NCBI RefSeq assembly: GCF_900299525.1
Contig: NZ_OMKA01000026.1
Location: 558,001-622,000, forward strand
Reading direction: 5' to 3'
Length of the DNA: 64,000 nucleotides
Source: Aquimarina sp. Aq78
GTDB taxonomy: Bacteria > Bacteroidota > Bacteroidia > Flavobacteriales > Flavobacteriaceae
Made by a program: the position numbers and the translations under genes. Shown here in pieces: positions 1 to 8,315 of the stretch. The notes under the pieces were generated by a model. That model did not search any database, had not been told where the DNA came from, and was given only the letters and a program-made list of their open reading frames with translations. Position 1 is the stretch's first letter, and the number at the start of each line of letters is the position of its first letter.

Positions 1-438
1 GGATTCGGGCAAGACCTTGATCTGGTTATTTTTTAGAAATAACCATCCTAGTTTTTTTAAATTCCCAATAGATTCAGGTAGTGTGAGAATCAGATTTTCA
101 GATAAAAGTAAAACCTCTATATTTTGTAAATCACTAAGAGACGCAGGTAGGTCGACAAGCTTGTTCTTTTTTATGTTAAGTGTTCTTAGTTTTTTTAGAT
201 TTGAAATAGATTCAGGTAATTGACTTATTTCATTCCCTTCTAGGTTGAGGTAGTGTAGCTGTTTTAATTGTATTACAGACACCGGTAGTTTTGTGAGCTT
301 GGTATGACTAAGGTCTAACTTGTATACCTGATCTTTATTGGTCAATGCCTCTTGCAATGAGTTGTAAATTTTATTTTCCTGACCAATAGCAGTTATATAC
401 CCTATTAATAGTATAATTATAGTAAATAATTTTTTCAT
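1..438 (-). CDS. Leucine-rich repeat protein, secreted (C-terminus cut by the window)
   Basis: The reading frame begins at an ATG at 438 and stays open to base 1, so 146 codons are visible and the C-terminus is missing. Residues 1-19 form a signal peptide (MKKLFTIIILLIGYITAIG followed by QEN). From about residue 38 there are repeats of about 23 residues of the LxxLxLxxNxIxxLPxSIxxLKxL type, for example LNLEGNEISQLPESISNLKK. These are the bacterial plant-intracellular-type LRRs, which form a solenoid for protein binding. The product is probably exported to the periplasm or surface. No catalytic domain is visible, and the partner cannot be told. It is divergent from the thioredoxin-like gene. 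Confidence 0.85.
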   Translation of the reverse strand, partial: MKKLFTIIILLIGYITAIGQENKIYNSLQEALTNKDQVYKLDLSHTKLTKLPVSVIQLKQLHYLNLEGNEISQLPESISNLKKLRTLNIKKNKLVDLPASLSDLQNIEVLLLSENLILTLPESIGNLKKLGWLFLKNNQIKVLPES

Positions 439-887
439 GTATTTAAAATTTTCTATCGAAAACCCCTTGAAATGATGCTATAAGTCTGTAGTGTGTAAAG
501 TGTATAATGTCCCTCTTGTAAAGTTATTATTTAAATTCCTGACTGTTAGCTTCAAAACCATTTTTTTTGTCTTTATATCAAAGATTTATTAGAAATTGAA
601 TACAAAGATTGAAATCTAATCGCACGTAGAGTACACTATTAACAGTAAAAACAAACTCACTGTTTTCAGGGTGTATATAATATTTGTAAGTTTTAAGGAT
701 AACTATCGTCCTATGTATAAGAAACCTTTAAGAATTGACAATTATAAGGTTTTGATATAAAAAGATGATTTTTTAGACATTATCCGATAATGTAATAATA
801 AATTAAAATGCTCATAAGCTTGATATTAGAAGCTAAACATTTTAGACATTAAATATATTGTTTTACCTATTTTTGAAACCCATAATT
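439..887. other. Intergenic region between divergent genes
   Basis: This AT-rich spacer separates the leftward LRR gene from the rightward thioredoxin-like gene. I see no coding potential. A TATTTTTG at 868-875 matches the Bacteroidota -7 element TAnnTTTG, but no well-placed TTG partner is visible. If it is used, transcription starts about 6 bases before the ATG at 888, which would favour the in-frame ATG at 906 as the start of the downstream gene. Confidence 0.4.
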
Positions 888-1502
888 ATGGAACAACCTA
901 CTACTATGACGATACCCGAATTAATAACTCAAGGAATTGATAATTCATACACATACCAGGAATATAAGAGTCTGATTAGTGACTTGTTAACCGAAGATAA
1001 ATCTACGGGTCACGAACAATCTGAAGCATTAACAAATTATAGTATGCTTAATGACCGTAGAATGAAACGATGGGATAAGACCTTGAAAATAGACGAATCA
1101 ATTACCGCTTCATTTTCTAATGCCAATCTAAATGTAACCTGGGTAGTATTAACGGAAGGATGGTGCGGGGATGCTGCACATGTATTACCTGTGTTGAATA
1201 AACTTGCAGAATTAAATGAGGGGATAGATTTAAAAATCATCTCTAGAGATGATCACGATGAATTGATGAATAATTTTTTGACTAACGGAGGAAAATCAAT
1301 ACCTAAATTAATTGTATATGATAATCAAAGCAAAGAGGTGCTGAATTCTTGGGGTCCAAGACCTTCTGTGGCAACACAAATGGTAAATGATTATAAGGAA
1401 CAGCACGGTAGCTTAGATCCAGAATTTAAACAGGATTTACAAGTTTGGTATAACAAGGATAAAGGCACAAATATTGCCGAAGATGCATTAAAACTACTGT
1501 AG
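888..1502 (+). CDS. Thioredoxin-family protein with a single-Cys CGDA site
   Basis: The protein has 204 residues when read from the ATG at 888; the in-frame ATG at 906 is an alternative. An N-terminal helical extension (about 1-80) precedes a thioredoxin-like fold. Its active-site loop reads EGWCGDAAH (Cys93), where classical thioredoxins have WCGPC, and a cis-Pro lies in SIPKLIVYD (Pro139). With only one active-site Cys it cannot do simple CxxC dithiol exchange. It could act in monothiol chemistry or only as a binding fold. The absence of a signal peptide suggests it is cytoplasmic. It converges on the TonB-like gene with a single base between the stop codons. The family is confident; the function is not known. 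Confidence 0.85.
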   Translation: MEQPTTMTIPELITQGIDNSYTYQEYKSLISDLLTEDKSTGHEQSEALTNYSMLNDRRMKRWDKTLKIDESITASFSNANLNVTWVVLTEGWCGDAAHVLPVLNKLAELNEGIDLKIISRDDHDELMNNFLTNGGKSIPKLIVYDNQSKEVLNSWGPRPSVATQMVNDYKEQHGSLDPEFKQDLQVWYNKDKGTNIAEDALKLL

Positions 1503-1503
1503 T

Positions 1504-2196
1504 TTAAGATCCATAATTAAAATAATATGTAATAGTGCCTTCTTGTTCTTCTATATCAGAACGAGAGAATAAAGCCTTTCTGGCATAATCCATTGCATTG
1601 TCAAAAAGACATTCGTTTCGAGTAGTAGAATTTCTCTTGTCAACTTTGGTGTTAACTACATATCCATTTTTATTAACTTCGATTTTTACGACTACTTTAC
1701 CGCTTCCGTTACATGTGTATACAGGATTAGGTAGATCTATAGATTTTCTGTTTTTTAAGCTATAAGTAAGAGAGCTATTTCTATTGTTAGTTTCTTTACC
1801 TTCTGGTTCTGGTTTTTCCTTTTTTTCATTTTCATTTTTCTCTTCTTCATCAATAGGAACTTCACCTTCTGTAGGTGTAGCTTCTTCACCTTCTTCGGAA
1901 GCAGCTTCGGTTTCTGTTAATGATTTCATTCGTTGTTCAAACTCTTCAGGATCTTCAAAGTCTTCATTAAAGGCCGAATGTGTTCTTTTGGCAGCAATTA
2001 ATTGTCGATCTTCCTGAGCGATTAATTCTTCTTCAGGTTGTTCTTCTTCGGCAAGAAACTCTTCAGGGATTTCCATTAGGATTTCAGATTGTTCTTTTTG
2101 CTTGTTTATCATATTGATATTGTAAAGGCTTAGAACAACGATCCCCATCAACATTGATGTGATAATCAGAGCTTTATGTTTTTCTACAAATTCCAT
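1504..2196 (-). CDS. TonB C-terminal-domain protein with Glu-rich linker
   Basis: The 230-residue protein has one N-terminal membrane anchor (about residues 9-27), a long acidic linker (about 40-130) rich in Glu, Asp and Pro, and a C-terminal beta-alpha-beta domain. The segment VVVKIEVNKNGYVVNTKVDK and the ending ITYYFNYGS resemble the TonB C-terminal domain, which in TonB contacts outer-membrane receptors. The linker of classical TonB is Pro/Lys-rich and basic; this one is strongly acidic, so the protein may be a TonB-like structural or envelope protein instead of the energiser. It is the last gene of the ftsX-uppP-truB operon, 33 bases after truB. Confidence 0.75.
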   Translation of the reverse strand: MEFVEKHKALIITSMLMGIVVLSLYNINMINKQKEQSEILMEIPEEFLAEEEQPEEELIAQEDRQLIAAKRTHSAFNEDFEDPEEFEQRMKSLTETEAASEEGEEATPTEGEVPIDEEEKNENEKKEKPEPEGKETNNRNSSLTYSLKNRKSIDLPNPVYTCNGSGKVVVKIEVNKNGYVVNTKVDKRNSTTRNECLFDNAMDYARKALFSRSDIEEQEGTITYYFNYGS

Positions 2197-2229
2197 AGGT
2201 ATCTATAACTGCTTTTATTCTACAATATT

Positions 2230-2937
2230 TTATGTAGTCTCAATTTTTGGGTGTAACTGTTTTTCAAAAGATTCAATTGTAGTAGCATCTTCAACCGAAA
2301 ATGATCCTATTTTAGTCCTTCTTAAAACAGTTAAGTGAGCCCCACTATTTAATGCTTTTCCAAAATCATGTGCTAGTGATCTAATATATGTCCCTTTGCT
2401 GCATACAACTCTAAAATCTACTTCTGGTAATTTGATTTTGGTGATTTCAAATTCATTTATAGTAATTTTTCGAGAGTTAATTTCTACAGTTTCTCCTTCA
2501 CGGGCATATTCATATAATCGTTTACCGTCTTTTTTTAAAGCCGAAAAAATAGGAGGATACTGATCTATTTCTCCAATAAAAAGAGGTGTTGTTTCGTGTA
2601 TAGTTTTTTCAGAAATATGGTCTATAGGAAAGGTCTTATCAATCTCGGTTTCCAGATCATACGAGGGTGTTGTTGCTCCAAGCAATATTGTCCCAGTGTA
2701 TTCTTTGGCTTGTCCTTGAAATTCCTGTATGCGCTTAGTAAATTTTCCTGTGCAGATAAGAAGTAATCCTGTGGCAAGAGGATCAAGTGTTCCTGCGTGA
2801 CCTACTTTAATTTTTTTGATACCAAAATTCTTCCGGATAAGCCAACGAAGTTTATTTACAACTTGGAAAGATGTCCATTGCAACGGTTTATCGATCAAAA
2901 GGATTTGACCGTCTTTATAATTTTGTTCGGTTAGCAT
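2230..2937 (-). CDS. truB: tRNA pseudouridine(55) synthase TruB
   Basis: TruB isomerises U55 in the T loop of tRNAs to pseudouridine. The 235-residue protein carries the family motif KVGHAGTLDPLATGLLLI, whose Asp52 is the expected catalytic aspartate, along with LIDKPLQWTSFQVV near the N-terminus and RVVCSKGTYIRSLAHDFG in the second half. It is shorter than the E. coli enzyme because the C-terminal PUA-type extension is lacking, as is common in Bacteroidota. It lies 12 bases downstream of uppP and is almost certainly co-transcribed with it. Confidence 0.97.
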   Translation of the reverse strand: MLTEQNYKDGQILLIDKPLQWTSFQVVNKLRWLIRKNFGIKKIKVGHAGTLDPLATGLLLICTGKFTKRIQEFQGQAKEYTGTILLGATTPSYDLETEIDKTFPIDHISEKTIHETTPLFIGEIDQYPPIFSALKKDGKRLYEYAREGETVEINSRKITINEFEITKIKLPEVDFRVVCSKGTYIRSLAHDFGKALNSGAHLTVLRRTKIGSFSVEDATTIESFEKQLHPKIETT

Positions 2938-2949
2938 TATAGATGGGGG

Positions 2950-3744
2950 CTATTTAATAAAACCAAAACTGATGGCTAATAAGCCAACAAGAATACAATA
3001 TACGGCAAAATAAGTTAACTTACTCTTTTTTACCAAGGAAATCATCCATGTACATGCAAAAAGCCCCGAGACAAATGCAGCCAGAAAGCCAAGAGCTAAT
3101 GGGACACTGTTTTCTGATGAAAAAGTAAGATCGCCACCAAGTATATCTTTAGCAATTTTCCCTATAATCAACGGAACAACCATTAAGAAAGAAAAACGAG
3201 CGGCTTTGGTTTTGTCATTTCCTAACAATACCGATGTAGATATTGTTGCACCACTTCTTGAAATCCCCGGGAGCATTGCAATTGCCTGTGCAATACCAAT
3301 TACAAATGCATTTGAATTGCTTACTGATTTTCGGGTGCTTTTAGCCTTATCTGCAAACCATAATAGTGCAGCTGTAATGAGTAGCATAAAGCCAACAAAC
3401 ATAATATTGCTTCCAAAAAGTTTTTCTAATTGTTCTTCAAAAAATAAACCTACTAAAACAGCAGGAATCATAGAAATGATGATTTTAAAAGAAAAGAGGG
3501 TTTCTTGGTTTTTTTTGAATTTCAATACTCCTTTTATAATCTCTAATATATCTTTTCTAAAGACTACTATGGTACTAAGTGCAGTTGCAAAATGTAACAC
3601 TACGGTAAAAAGTAAAGATTCTTCTGGTACACTTTGATCGCCTAAAATAGCTTTGCCAAGTTCGAGATGTCCACTAGAAGAAACAGGTAAGAATTCGGTA
3701 AGCCCTTGTATTATGCCTAGAATAATTGCATCAATGATTTCCAT
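2950..3744 (-). CDS. uppP: Undecaprenyl-diphosphatase UppP (BacA)
   Basis: UppP is an inner-membrane phosphatase that dephosphorylates undecaprenyl diphosphate so that the lipid carrier can be recycled for peptidoglycan and glycan synthesis; its overexpression gives bacitracin resistance. The 264-residue protein is almost entirely transmembrane and has both signature segments: EFLPVSSSGHLELG at residues 17-30 and PGISRSGATIS at 159-169, which carry the catalytic Glu, Ser, His and Arg. It follows the DUF3098 gene by 64 bases. In flavobacteria ftsX, DUF3098, uppP and truB often lie together, which fits the order here. Confidence 0.97.
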   Translation of the reverse strand: MEIIDAIILGIIQGLTEFLPVSSSGHLELGKAILGDQSVPEESLLFTVVLHFATALSTIVVFRKDILEIIKGVLKFKKNQETLFSFKIIISMIPAVLVGLFFEEQLEKLFGSNIMFVGFMLLITAALLWFADKAKSTRKSVSNSNAFVIGIAQAIAMLPGISRSGATISTSVLLGNDKTKAARFSFLMVVPLIIGKIAKDILGGDLTFSSENSVPLALGFLAAFVSGLFACTWMISLVKKSKLTYFAVYCILVGLLAISFGFIK

Positions 3745-3808
3745 AGAGAATTTTGGGATTTCTTAAATTTGACGCAAAGATATAACTACCGGAAAATAAA
3801 ATGTCAAA

Positions 3809-4081
3809 TTACTGTTTTTTCTTCTTATCAGGATTTAGAAGAATAGCATATACTTCGATACCAAAACCAATTAAAACAATAGTTGGTGCTAATCGAATCC
3901 TTCTAAAATTATAAATATCAGGATTAAAAACATTAGGATCATCGCTTCCTCCTCCTGCCATGAGAATAAAGCCAAGAGCAATTACTGCTATTCCTATGGC
4001 CATAACGATATAGTTTTTCTTTCCAAAAACAAAATCAGGTTTTGGAGGTGTATTTTTATTGGATTGTTTTTTCATGCTCAT
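3809..4081 (-). CDS. DUF3098 small membrane protein
   Basis: The protein has 90 residues from the ATG at 4081; a second ATG at 4075 is equally possible. A basic, Pro-containing N-terminus leads to two membrane segments, one around NYIVMAIGIAVIALGFILMAG's first 20 residues and one around LAPTIVLIGFGIEVYAILL, with a short polar loop containing a DDPNVFNPDIYNFRR stretch. That architecture and the position between ftsX and uppP match DUF3098, a Bacteroidota family without a known function. The start overlaps the end of the upstream gene by about 25 bases, which suggests translational coupling. Confidence 0.85.
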   Translation of the reverse strand: MSMKKQSNKNTPPKPDFVFGKKNYIVMAIGIAVIALGFILMAGGGSDDPNVFNPDIYNFRRIRLAPTIVLIGFGIEVYAILLNPDKKKKQ

Positions 4082-4463
4082 CGTTATCAATTTCGTTAAA
4101 TATCACATTATTATCAATCATTAATTTTGATATATGTCCCATATTTTTATCACGGGTAAATATAGTCCATCTTTCTATACCATACAAAGTAACTTTTTTA
4201 TTAAGAATATCAGAGCGCAATTGTTCTAGTGTTAGTTGATATTGCAATCCACGATTAATATAGTAGTGATGCTCATCATTCTTAAGAATAATCACGATAT
4301 CAAATCCTGGTCCTTCTTGTATGTCGGTTACAACTCCTTCGATTTTCATAACATCCTCAGGCTGCACATTGCGTACAGGTCGAAATGTTTGTATCACTGC
4401 TATCATAAAAGCAACAAAAAGTACAAAAATGATCGAAAGATATATTTTAGCGATTTTACCCAT
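4056..4463 (-). CDS. Hypothetical membrane-anchored protein in the ftsX-uppP operon
   Basis: I do not recognise a named family for this 135-residue protein. A single N-terminal membrane helix spans about residues 4-25 (IAKIYLSIIFVLFVAFMIAV). The remainder is predicted to be mostly beta, with VMKIEGVVTDIQEGPGFDIVIIL followed by KNDEHHYYINRG, reminiscent of a small OB-like or beta-barrel domain facing the periplasm. The first of those segments is the most conserved-looking part. It lies 125 bases after ftsX and overlaps the DUF3098 gene, so it probably belongs to the same transcript and may have an envelope role. Confidence 0.7.
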   Translation of the reverse strand: MGKIAKIYLSIIFVLFVAFMIAVIQTFRPVRNVQPEDVMKIEGVVTDIQEGPGFDIVIILKNDEHHYYINRGLQYQLTLEQLRSDILNKKVTLYGIERWTIFTRDKNMGHISKLMIDNNVIFNEIDNDEHEKTIQ

Positions 4464-4588
4464 TAATTCATCTTGATTAGTAGTTTTAACCTAATGCGTT
4501 TAGCTGTTGTACCCTATTAGATTTAATTTTCTGCACAGCTACAACTATTGGTTTAATTTAGTTATTTGCGTAGATATATTTAATTAGA

Positions 4589-5467
4589 TTAATAATATAA
4601 TTCATCAGTTCTTAGATTCAAGAACCGTTGTGTAGCAAAGAATGTACTGATCCAGGTGATGAGCACACCAATCCCAAAAATACCGGCAAATAAAATAATA
4701 AGTAAGATTTCATCATCAAGTAATGCCAGTTCTGGGAATGTCTTATTAAGGTAATACAATACAATCCCAACTCCGATTAAAGCTACAATTGCTCCTATCA
4801 TTCCTAATCGCACGCTTTTCCATACAAAAGGCTTGCGAATAAATTTCTTTGTAGCACCTACCATTTGCATAGTCTTAATAATAAATCTTTTAGAATATAC
4901 CGATAAACGGATAGAACTATTAATTAGTAATACAGCAATAAAAGTAAAAATACCACTAATGAGAAGTACCCAAAAACTAATACGCTTTATATTATCGTTT
5001 AATAATGAGATCAAAGGTTTGTCGTAGATTACTTCATCCACAAAATCTTTTTTGATGATAGAAGCATTTATTTCTTCAATTTTTGCCTGATCGACAAAAT
5101 CAGCTTTTAGATAAACATCAATAGAATTTTGAAGCGGATTATATCCTAGAAAATCCATGAAATTCTCTCCTATGTCCTTACTATGCTCTTCGGCAGCTTC
5201 ATCCTTAGAAATAAAAGTAGTTGATTTAGTATATTCTGCCAGAGCCAGAGTTTTTTCCAGTTGCTTGATTTCAACATCTTTGGCGGTATCTTTTAAGTAA
5301 ATTGTAAGTGCAATTTTTTCTTTAAAATGATCCGCTACTTTTTTAGTATTTAATACTAATAAGCCTAATAAGCCCAATAAAAATAATACCAAAGAAATAC
5401 TAATAACAACAGAAAAATAAGAGGAGATTAGTCGTCGTTTTTGGTATTTTTCAAAAGATGAGCTCAT
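4589..5467 (-). CDS. ftsX: Cell division protein FtsX
   Basis: FtsX is the permease-like partner of the ATPase FtsE; together they signal to peptidoglycan hydrolases at the septum. The 292-residue protein has the family plan: a cytoplasmic N-terminus ending in RRLISSYFS, a first membrane helix (about 15-38), a periplasmic domain (about 40-165) and three C-terminal membrane helices. The segment VYSKRFIIKTMQMVGATKKFIRKPF is typical of the family. ftsE is not in the window, which is usual for flavobacteria, where ftsX is often separate. It heads the leftward operon. Confidence 0.95.
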   Translation of the reverse strand: MSSSFEKYQKRRLISSYFSVVISISLVLFLLGLLGLLVLNTKKVADHFKEKIALTIYLKDTAKDVEIKQLEKTLALAEYTKSTTFISKDEAAEEHSKDIGENFMDFLGYNPLQNSIDVYLKADFVDQAKIEEINASIIKKDFVDEVIYDKPLISLLNDNIKRISFWVLLISGIFTFIAVLLINSSIRLSVYSKRFIIKTMQMVGATKKFIRKPFVWKSVRLGMIGAIVALIGVGIVLYYLNKTFPELALLDDEILLIILFAGIFGIGVLITWISTFFATQRFLNLRTDELYY

Positions 5468-5512
5468 AAATAAATTGATTTGTGCGTAAAAATAATAAAG
5501 TTAGTGAGATTT

Positions 5513-5545
5513 TTTATTCTAAAATGCACCTCATTTTAGAATAAA
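5513..5545. terminator. Perfect 14-bp inverted repeat upstream of ftsX
   Basis: The arms TTTATTCTAAAATG (5513-5526) and CATTTTAGAATAAA (5532-5545) are perfectly complementary around the 5-base loop CACCT. It lies 46 bases upstream of the ftsX start and has no gene feeding into it from either side. It may be an operator, a leader structure of ftsX or a relic terminator. Confidence 0.45.
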
Positions 5546-5559
5546 TTACTCGAATTAAC

Positions 5560-5575
5560 CCCGTTGCAGAACGGG
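5560..5575 (+). terminator. Small GC-rich hairpin with downstream T tract
   Basis: CCCGTT (5560-5565) pairs with AACGGG (5570-5575) around GCAG, followed by ATCTGTTTTT. It resembles a weak intrinsic terminator on the plus strand, but no plus-strand gene precedes it. Confidence 0.3.
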
Positions 5576-6389
5576 ATCTGTTTTTATTATATGGTTTGAT
5601 TGCATTTGATTTACATATGAATAACGTATACTTTGCTACAACCTTGCTTAAATCCATTTTATTATATTAAAATAAGTTTTAAAGATTCAGCACTGAATTC
5701 CGGTTGCTTTTTTATTGTAAGCATAAGGTATTGAAACTTGTGATTAAGTTGCAAGAGAGGCCTTAGTGATTATGAAAAGATGTTTAAGATTACTTTGTGT
5801 TTTGTTGATACCAGTATTATGACCTTTGCTATAAAGAGTAAATGTATTAGTTACTGAAATTTACATTTTTTAACACTTCAGTGTTAAAATTTATATTTTT
5901 TATTTACGGATTTAAATCAACACTACTACGGTTAAACAACAATGTAAAGTTCATCGAGATTTATTTTAATTTGTAAATTATTAAATAAGTATAGTTTACA
6001 CTTTTTTTTCTTCATATCTATTTCATTTTAGCAAATAAAAAAAATGTTAAATACGAATTGTGATCAATGTCTTAATGCTTTGATTGTCATAGGATAAAAT
6101 AATTACCTGTATTATATTTGCCGCCAGAATTTAAATAAGATCATGTGTACAATCATATGATATAGAAAGTAATACTAGTTCTCTTTTGAATTTAAATTCT
6201 TAAAAGAGGTAAAAGTTTTTAAGCAGTAGATTACATGTTCAGAATTCATTTTGTAGAGGTATTTTAAAACAAAAAAAGCAATGTTTTTTATCCGTAATGG
6301 TTTTTAGAATATGCATAATGACTTATTGTGCATAGCACAAAAAGGCGATTAAACTACTGATTAAACTAAATGATTTAAAATTTTATTTA

Positions 6390-8111
6390 ATGAAATATAC
6401 AAATATTACTTTATTGGGGCTTTCTTTGGCAATACTAGTATCTTGCCAAAACGATGATAAATTAGATGATCAGGCCGTTACAAAACTAGAATCAAAAGCT
6501 CAGTATCTCTATGAGGATATTCCTGATGGTGTTAGCAATTTGGTTATAAAAGAACAAGGTGATAAAAGCAAATCTGCAAAAAGCTTAGTAGAAGAAAATT
6601 GTGTTACAAAAGAAGTTTCTTTCAATCAAAGTGATTCAGATTTTTTTCTGTTAGATCCTAATGGTTCTTTGCTTTGGCCGGGTAATCTAATAGCTTCTAG
6701 GTCGATACAAGAAGGAGCGCCTACATCAATTCCAATTTATGGAGAGAGCCGAAACCCTATAGAGGTAAGGGTAAATGTTTTATCAGGAACATCTGCTTCT
6801 ACATATAGAAATGTTGATACTCCAACACCAGGAAAAGTACAAGACAACTTAAATGAAATCCTGAATAATTATTATGATAGTAACGCAAGTTTTCCTGCAA
6901 GCTTTGAAGTGTCTATAGAGAGAATACATAGCGAAAAACAACTACAATTTGCGCTAAAAGCAGGATATTCTGGACCAAGTATTAATGTGTCAGGACAATT
7001 AGGAATTAATTTTAACGAACAAAAAACCAGGTTTGCCGTTACACTTAAGCAACGTTTTTTTACTGCTTCTGTTTCCCCAAAAGAGAATATAATTGGTCAA
7101 TATGGCTGGTTAAGTAATAGTGTTGCCCCAGAAAGACTTGATCCGTATGTAACCGATTTTAAAGAAGTTGCTGCGGATCAGGCAAACCCATCTTCATATA
7201 TAGAGTCAGTAACTTATGGAAGGTTATATACCATGATATATGAGTCTAATGAGAGCGCTTTAGAGGTAGAGGCAGCATTGAAATTTGCGTATAAAGGAGT
7301 AGGAAATGTCAATGTTGATGTGTCTGCTCGATATAAAGAAATTTTTCAAAACGCCAATGTAAAGGTTAAACAATTAGGAGGTAACCCTGAAGCAGGAATC
7401 TCTTCATCTTTGTCGGCACTAGCTAATGATTTAGAAGGGGTTGTAGGATTTTTGGCAAAAGGAGCAAATGTATCTCGTCAAAATCCAGGATACCCAATCT
7501 CATACAAAGTAAATTATGTTCATGGAAACAGAACTTTTAATGTAGTTCAAAATATAAATTATACAGTTAAAAACTGTGATCTAGTAAACTATGATAAAAT
7601 CAGGATAGATCCTATAACAGTTGCTTTGTATAAAGCATCAGATCATGGTACTAGTGGAGCAGAGCTTTTTGGTAGATTATATGTAGAGAAATACGATTCA
7701 GAATTAGGACAATGGTACCAGGCGGGTAAAAAACTACGTTGGGGGTATGGTATAGAGCATTCTATAAGAGATTATTATCCTTTAACAGGGAAAAAGGAAT
7801 TTGCAGTAGGTAAAGTGATAGATTTTGATGTGAAGTCAGCCATTGGCGAACGTTTTAGAGTGGTGTCAGAAGTGGGTGAGTGTGATGCAAGTTGCAATCC
7901 ATATTATGATACTGCAAGTGAAGGAAGACGTTATGTTATCTATGAGTATAATGCTAATCTCAAAAAATGGGTAGATGTTGATCGTCACAATCCATATGTT
8001 CCGGATTATACGATAGGGAAATCTTTTGATCAACAAACGTGGAATGGCGCTTTTTCTACAGTTGAAGGCGCTCCATTTGTTGCGGATTATGCATCTTATA
8101 TATTAAAATAA
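6390..8111 (+). CDS. CDC-superfamily (thiol-activated cytolysin-like) lipoprotein
   Basis: This 573-residue protein belongs to the pore-forming cholesterol-dependent cytolysin superfamily. Its lipoprotein signal ends ILVSC (Cys19), and the mature end CQNDDKLDD resembles the acidic surface-export signal of Bacteroidota. CDC landmarks follow in the family order: LLWPGNLIA (94-102; classical LYPGALL), FFTASVSP (223-230; FYTVSVD), VTYGR (274-278; VAYGR), VKQLGGNPE (326-334; VLGGD) and NPGYPISYKVNY (365-376; NPAYPISYT). The C-terminal part (about 400-573) is unlike CDC domain 4: there is no Trp-rich ECTGLAWEWWR undecapeptide, so cholesterol binding as in classical CDCs is unlikely. Two Cys lie close together in GECDASCNP. 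It is monocistronic. It could act on other bacteria, on eukaryotic predators or hosts, or need a partner protein. Confidence 0.85.
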   Translation: MKYTNITLLGLSLAILVSCQNDDKLDDQAVTKLESKAQYLYEDIPDGVSNLVIKEQGDKSKSAKSLVEENCVTKEVSFNQSDSDFFLLDPNGSLLWPGNLIASRSIQEGAPTSIPIYGESRNPIEVRVNVLSGTSASTYRNVDTPTPGKVQDNLNEILNNYYDSNASFPASFEVSIERIHSEKQLQFALKAGYSGPSINVSGQLGINFNEQKTRFAVTLKQRFFTASVSPKENIIGQYGWLSNSVAPERLDPYVTDFKEVAADQANPSSYIESVTYGRLYTMIYESNESALEVEAALKFAYKGVGNVNVDVSARYKEIFQNANVKVKQLGGNPEAGISSSLSALANDLEGVVGFLAKGANVSRQNPGYPISYKVNYVHGNRTFNVVQNINYTVKNCDLVNYDKIRIDPITVALYKASDHGTSGAELFGRLYVEKYDSELGQWYQAGKKLRWGYGIEHSIRDYYPLTGKKEFAVGKVIDFDVKSAIGERFRVVSEVGECDASCNPYYDTASEGRRYVIYEYNANLKKWVDVDRHNPYVPDYTIGKSFDQQTWNGAFSTVEGAPFVADYASYILK

Positions 8112-8182
8112 GAATTTGTTCATAATGTTTTATTAGCAGTTTGTAAAGGCGTTTAATAGATGTCTAGAATAAGCTGCCATAT

Positions 8183-8218
8183 AAAAAAGAGAGTGTTTGT
8201 ACAAACACTCTCTTTTTT
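8183..8218. terminator. Strong terminator after the cytolysin-like gene
   Basis: A perfect 36-base palindrome with arms AAAAAAGAGAGTGTTTGT (8183-8200) and its exact complement (8201-8218). It gives a long stem flanked by A and T runs, 72 bases after the cytolysin-like stop codon. Confidence 0.85.
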
Positions 8219-8315
8219 GTTGTTTTAAACTTTAGTGATGAACTAAGGTTAGGAAAATAAAGAATTCATTAGATTTGAGTTTATATTTTTAAGATCATTA
8301 AAATAGCATCATAAT

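Larger units (their letters stand above)
5468..6389. other. Long AT-rich intergenic region upstream of the cytolysin-like gene
   Basis: No convincing gene was found in these 922 bases. They contain two hairpins near the ftsX side (annotated separately). A possible -7 element TATATTTG lies at 6113-6120, with a TTG at 6084-6086 at an over-long 26-base spacing. If it is functional, the cytolysin-like gene has a leader of about 260 bases. A 16-codon frame at 5772 that looks like an isolated signal peptide is too short to support. Confidence 0.5.

Noticed and set aside
17..223. Open frame on the plus strand at the left edge
   Set aside because: It lies antisense to the LRR gene and has no family character; the repeat pattern is on the minus strand.
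3206..3637. 143-codon plus-strand frame inside uppP
   Set aside because: It is the complement of a clear transmembrane enzyme with both catalytic motifs; the antisense product has no motif.
5772..5822. 16-codon frame resembling an isolated signal peptide
   Set aside because: It is too short, has no start context or conservation evidence, and no terminator follows it.
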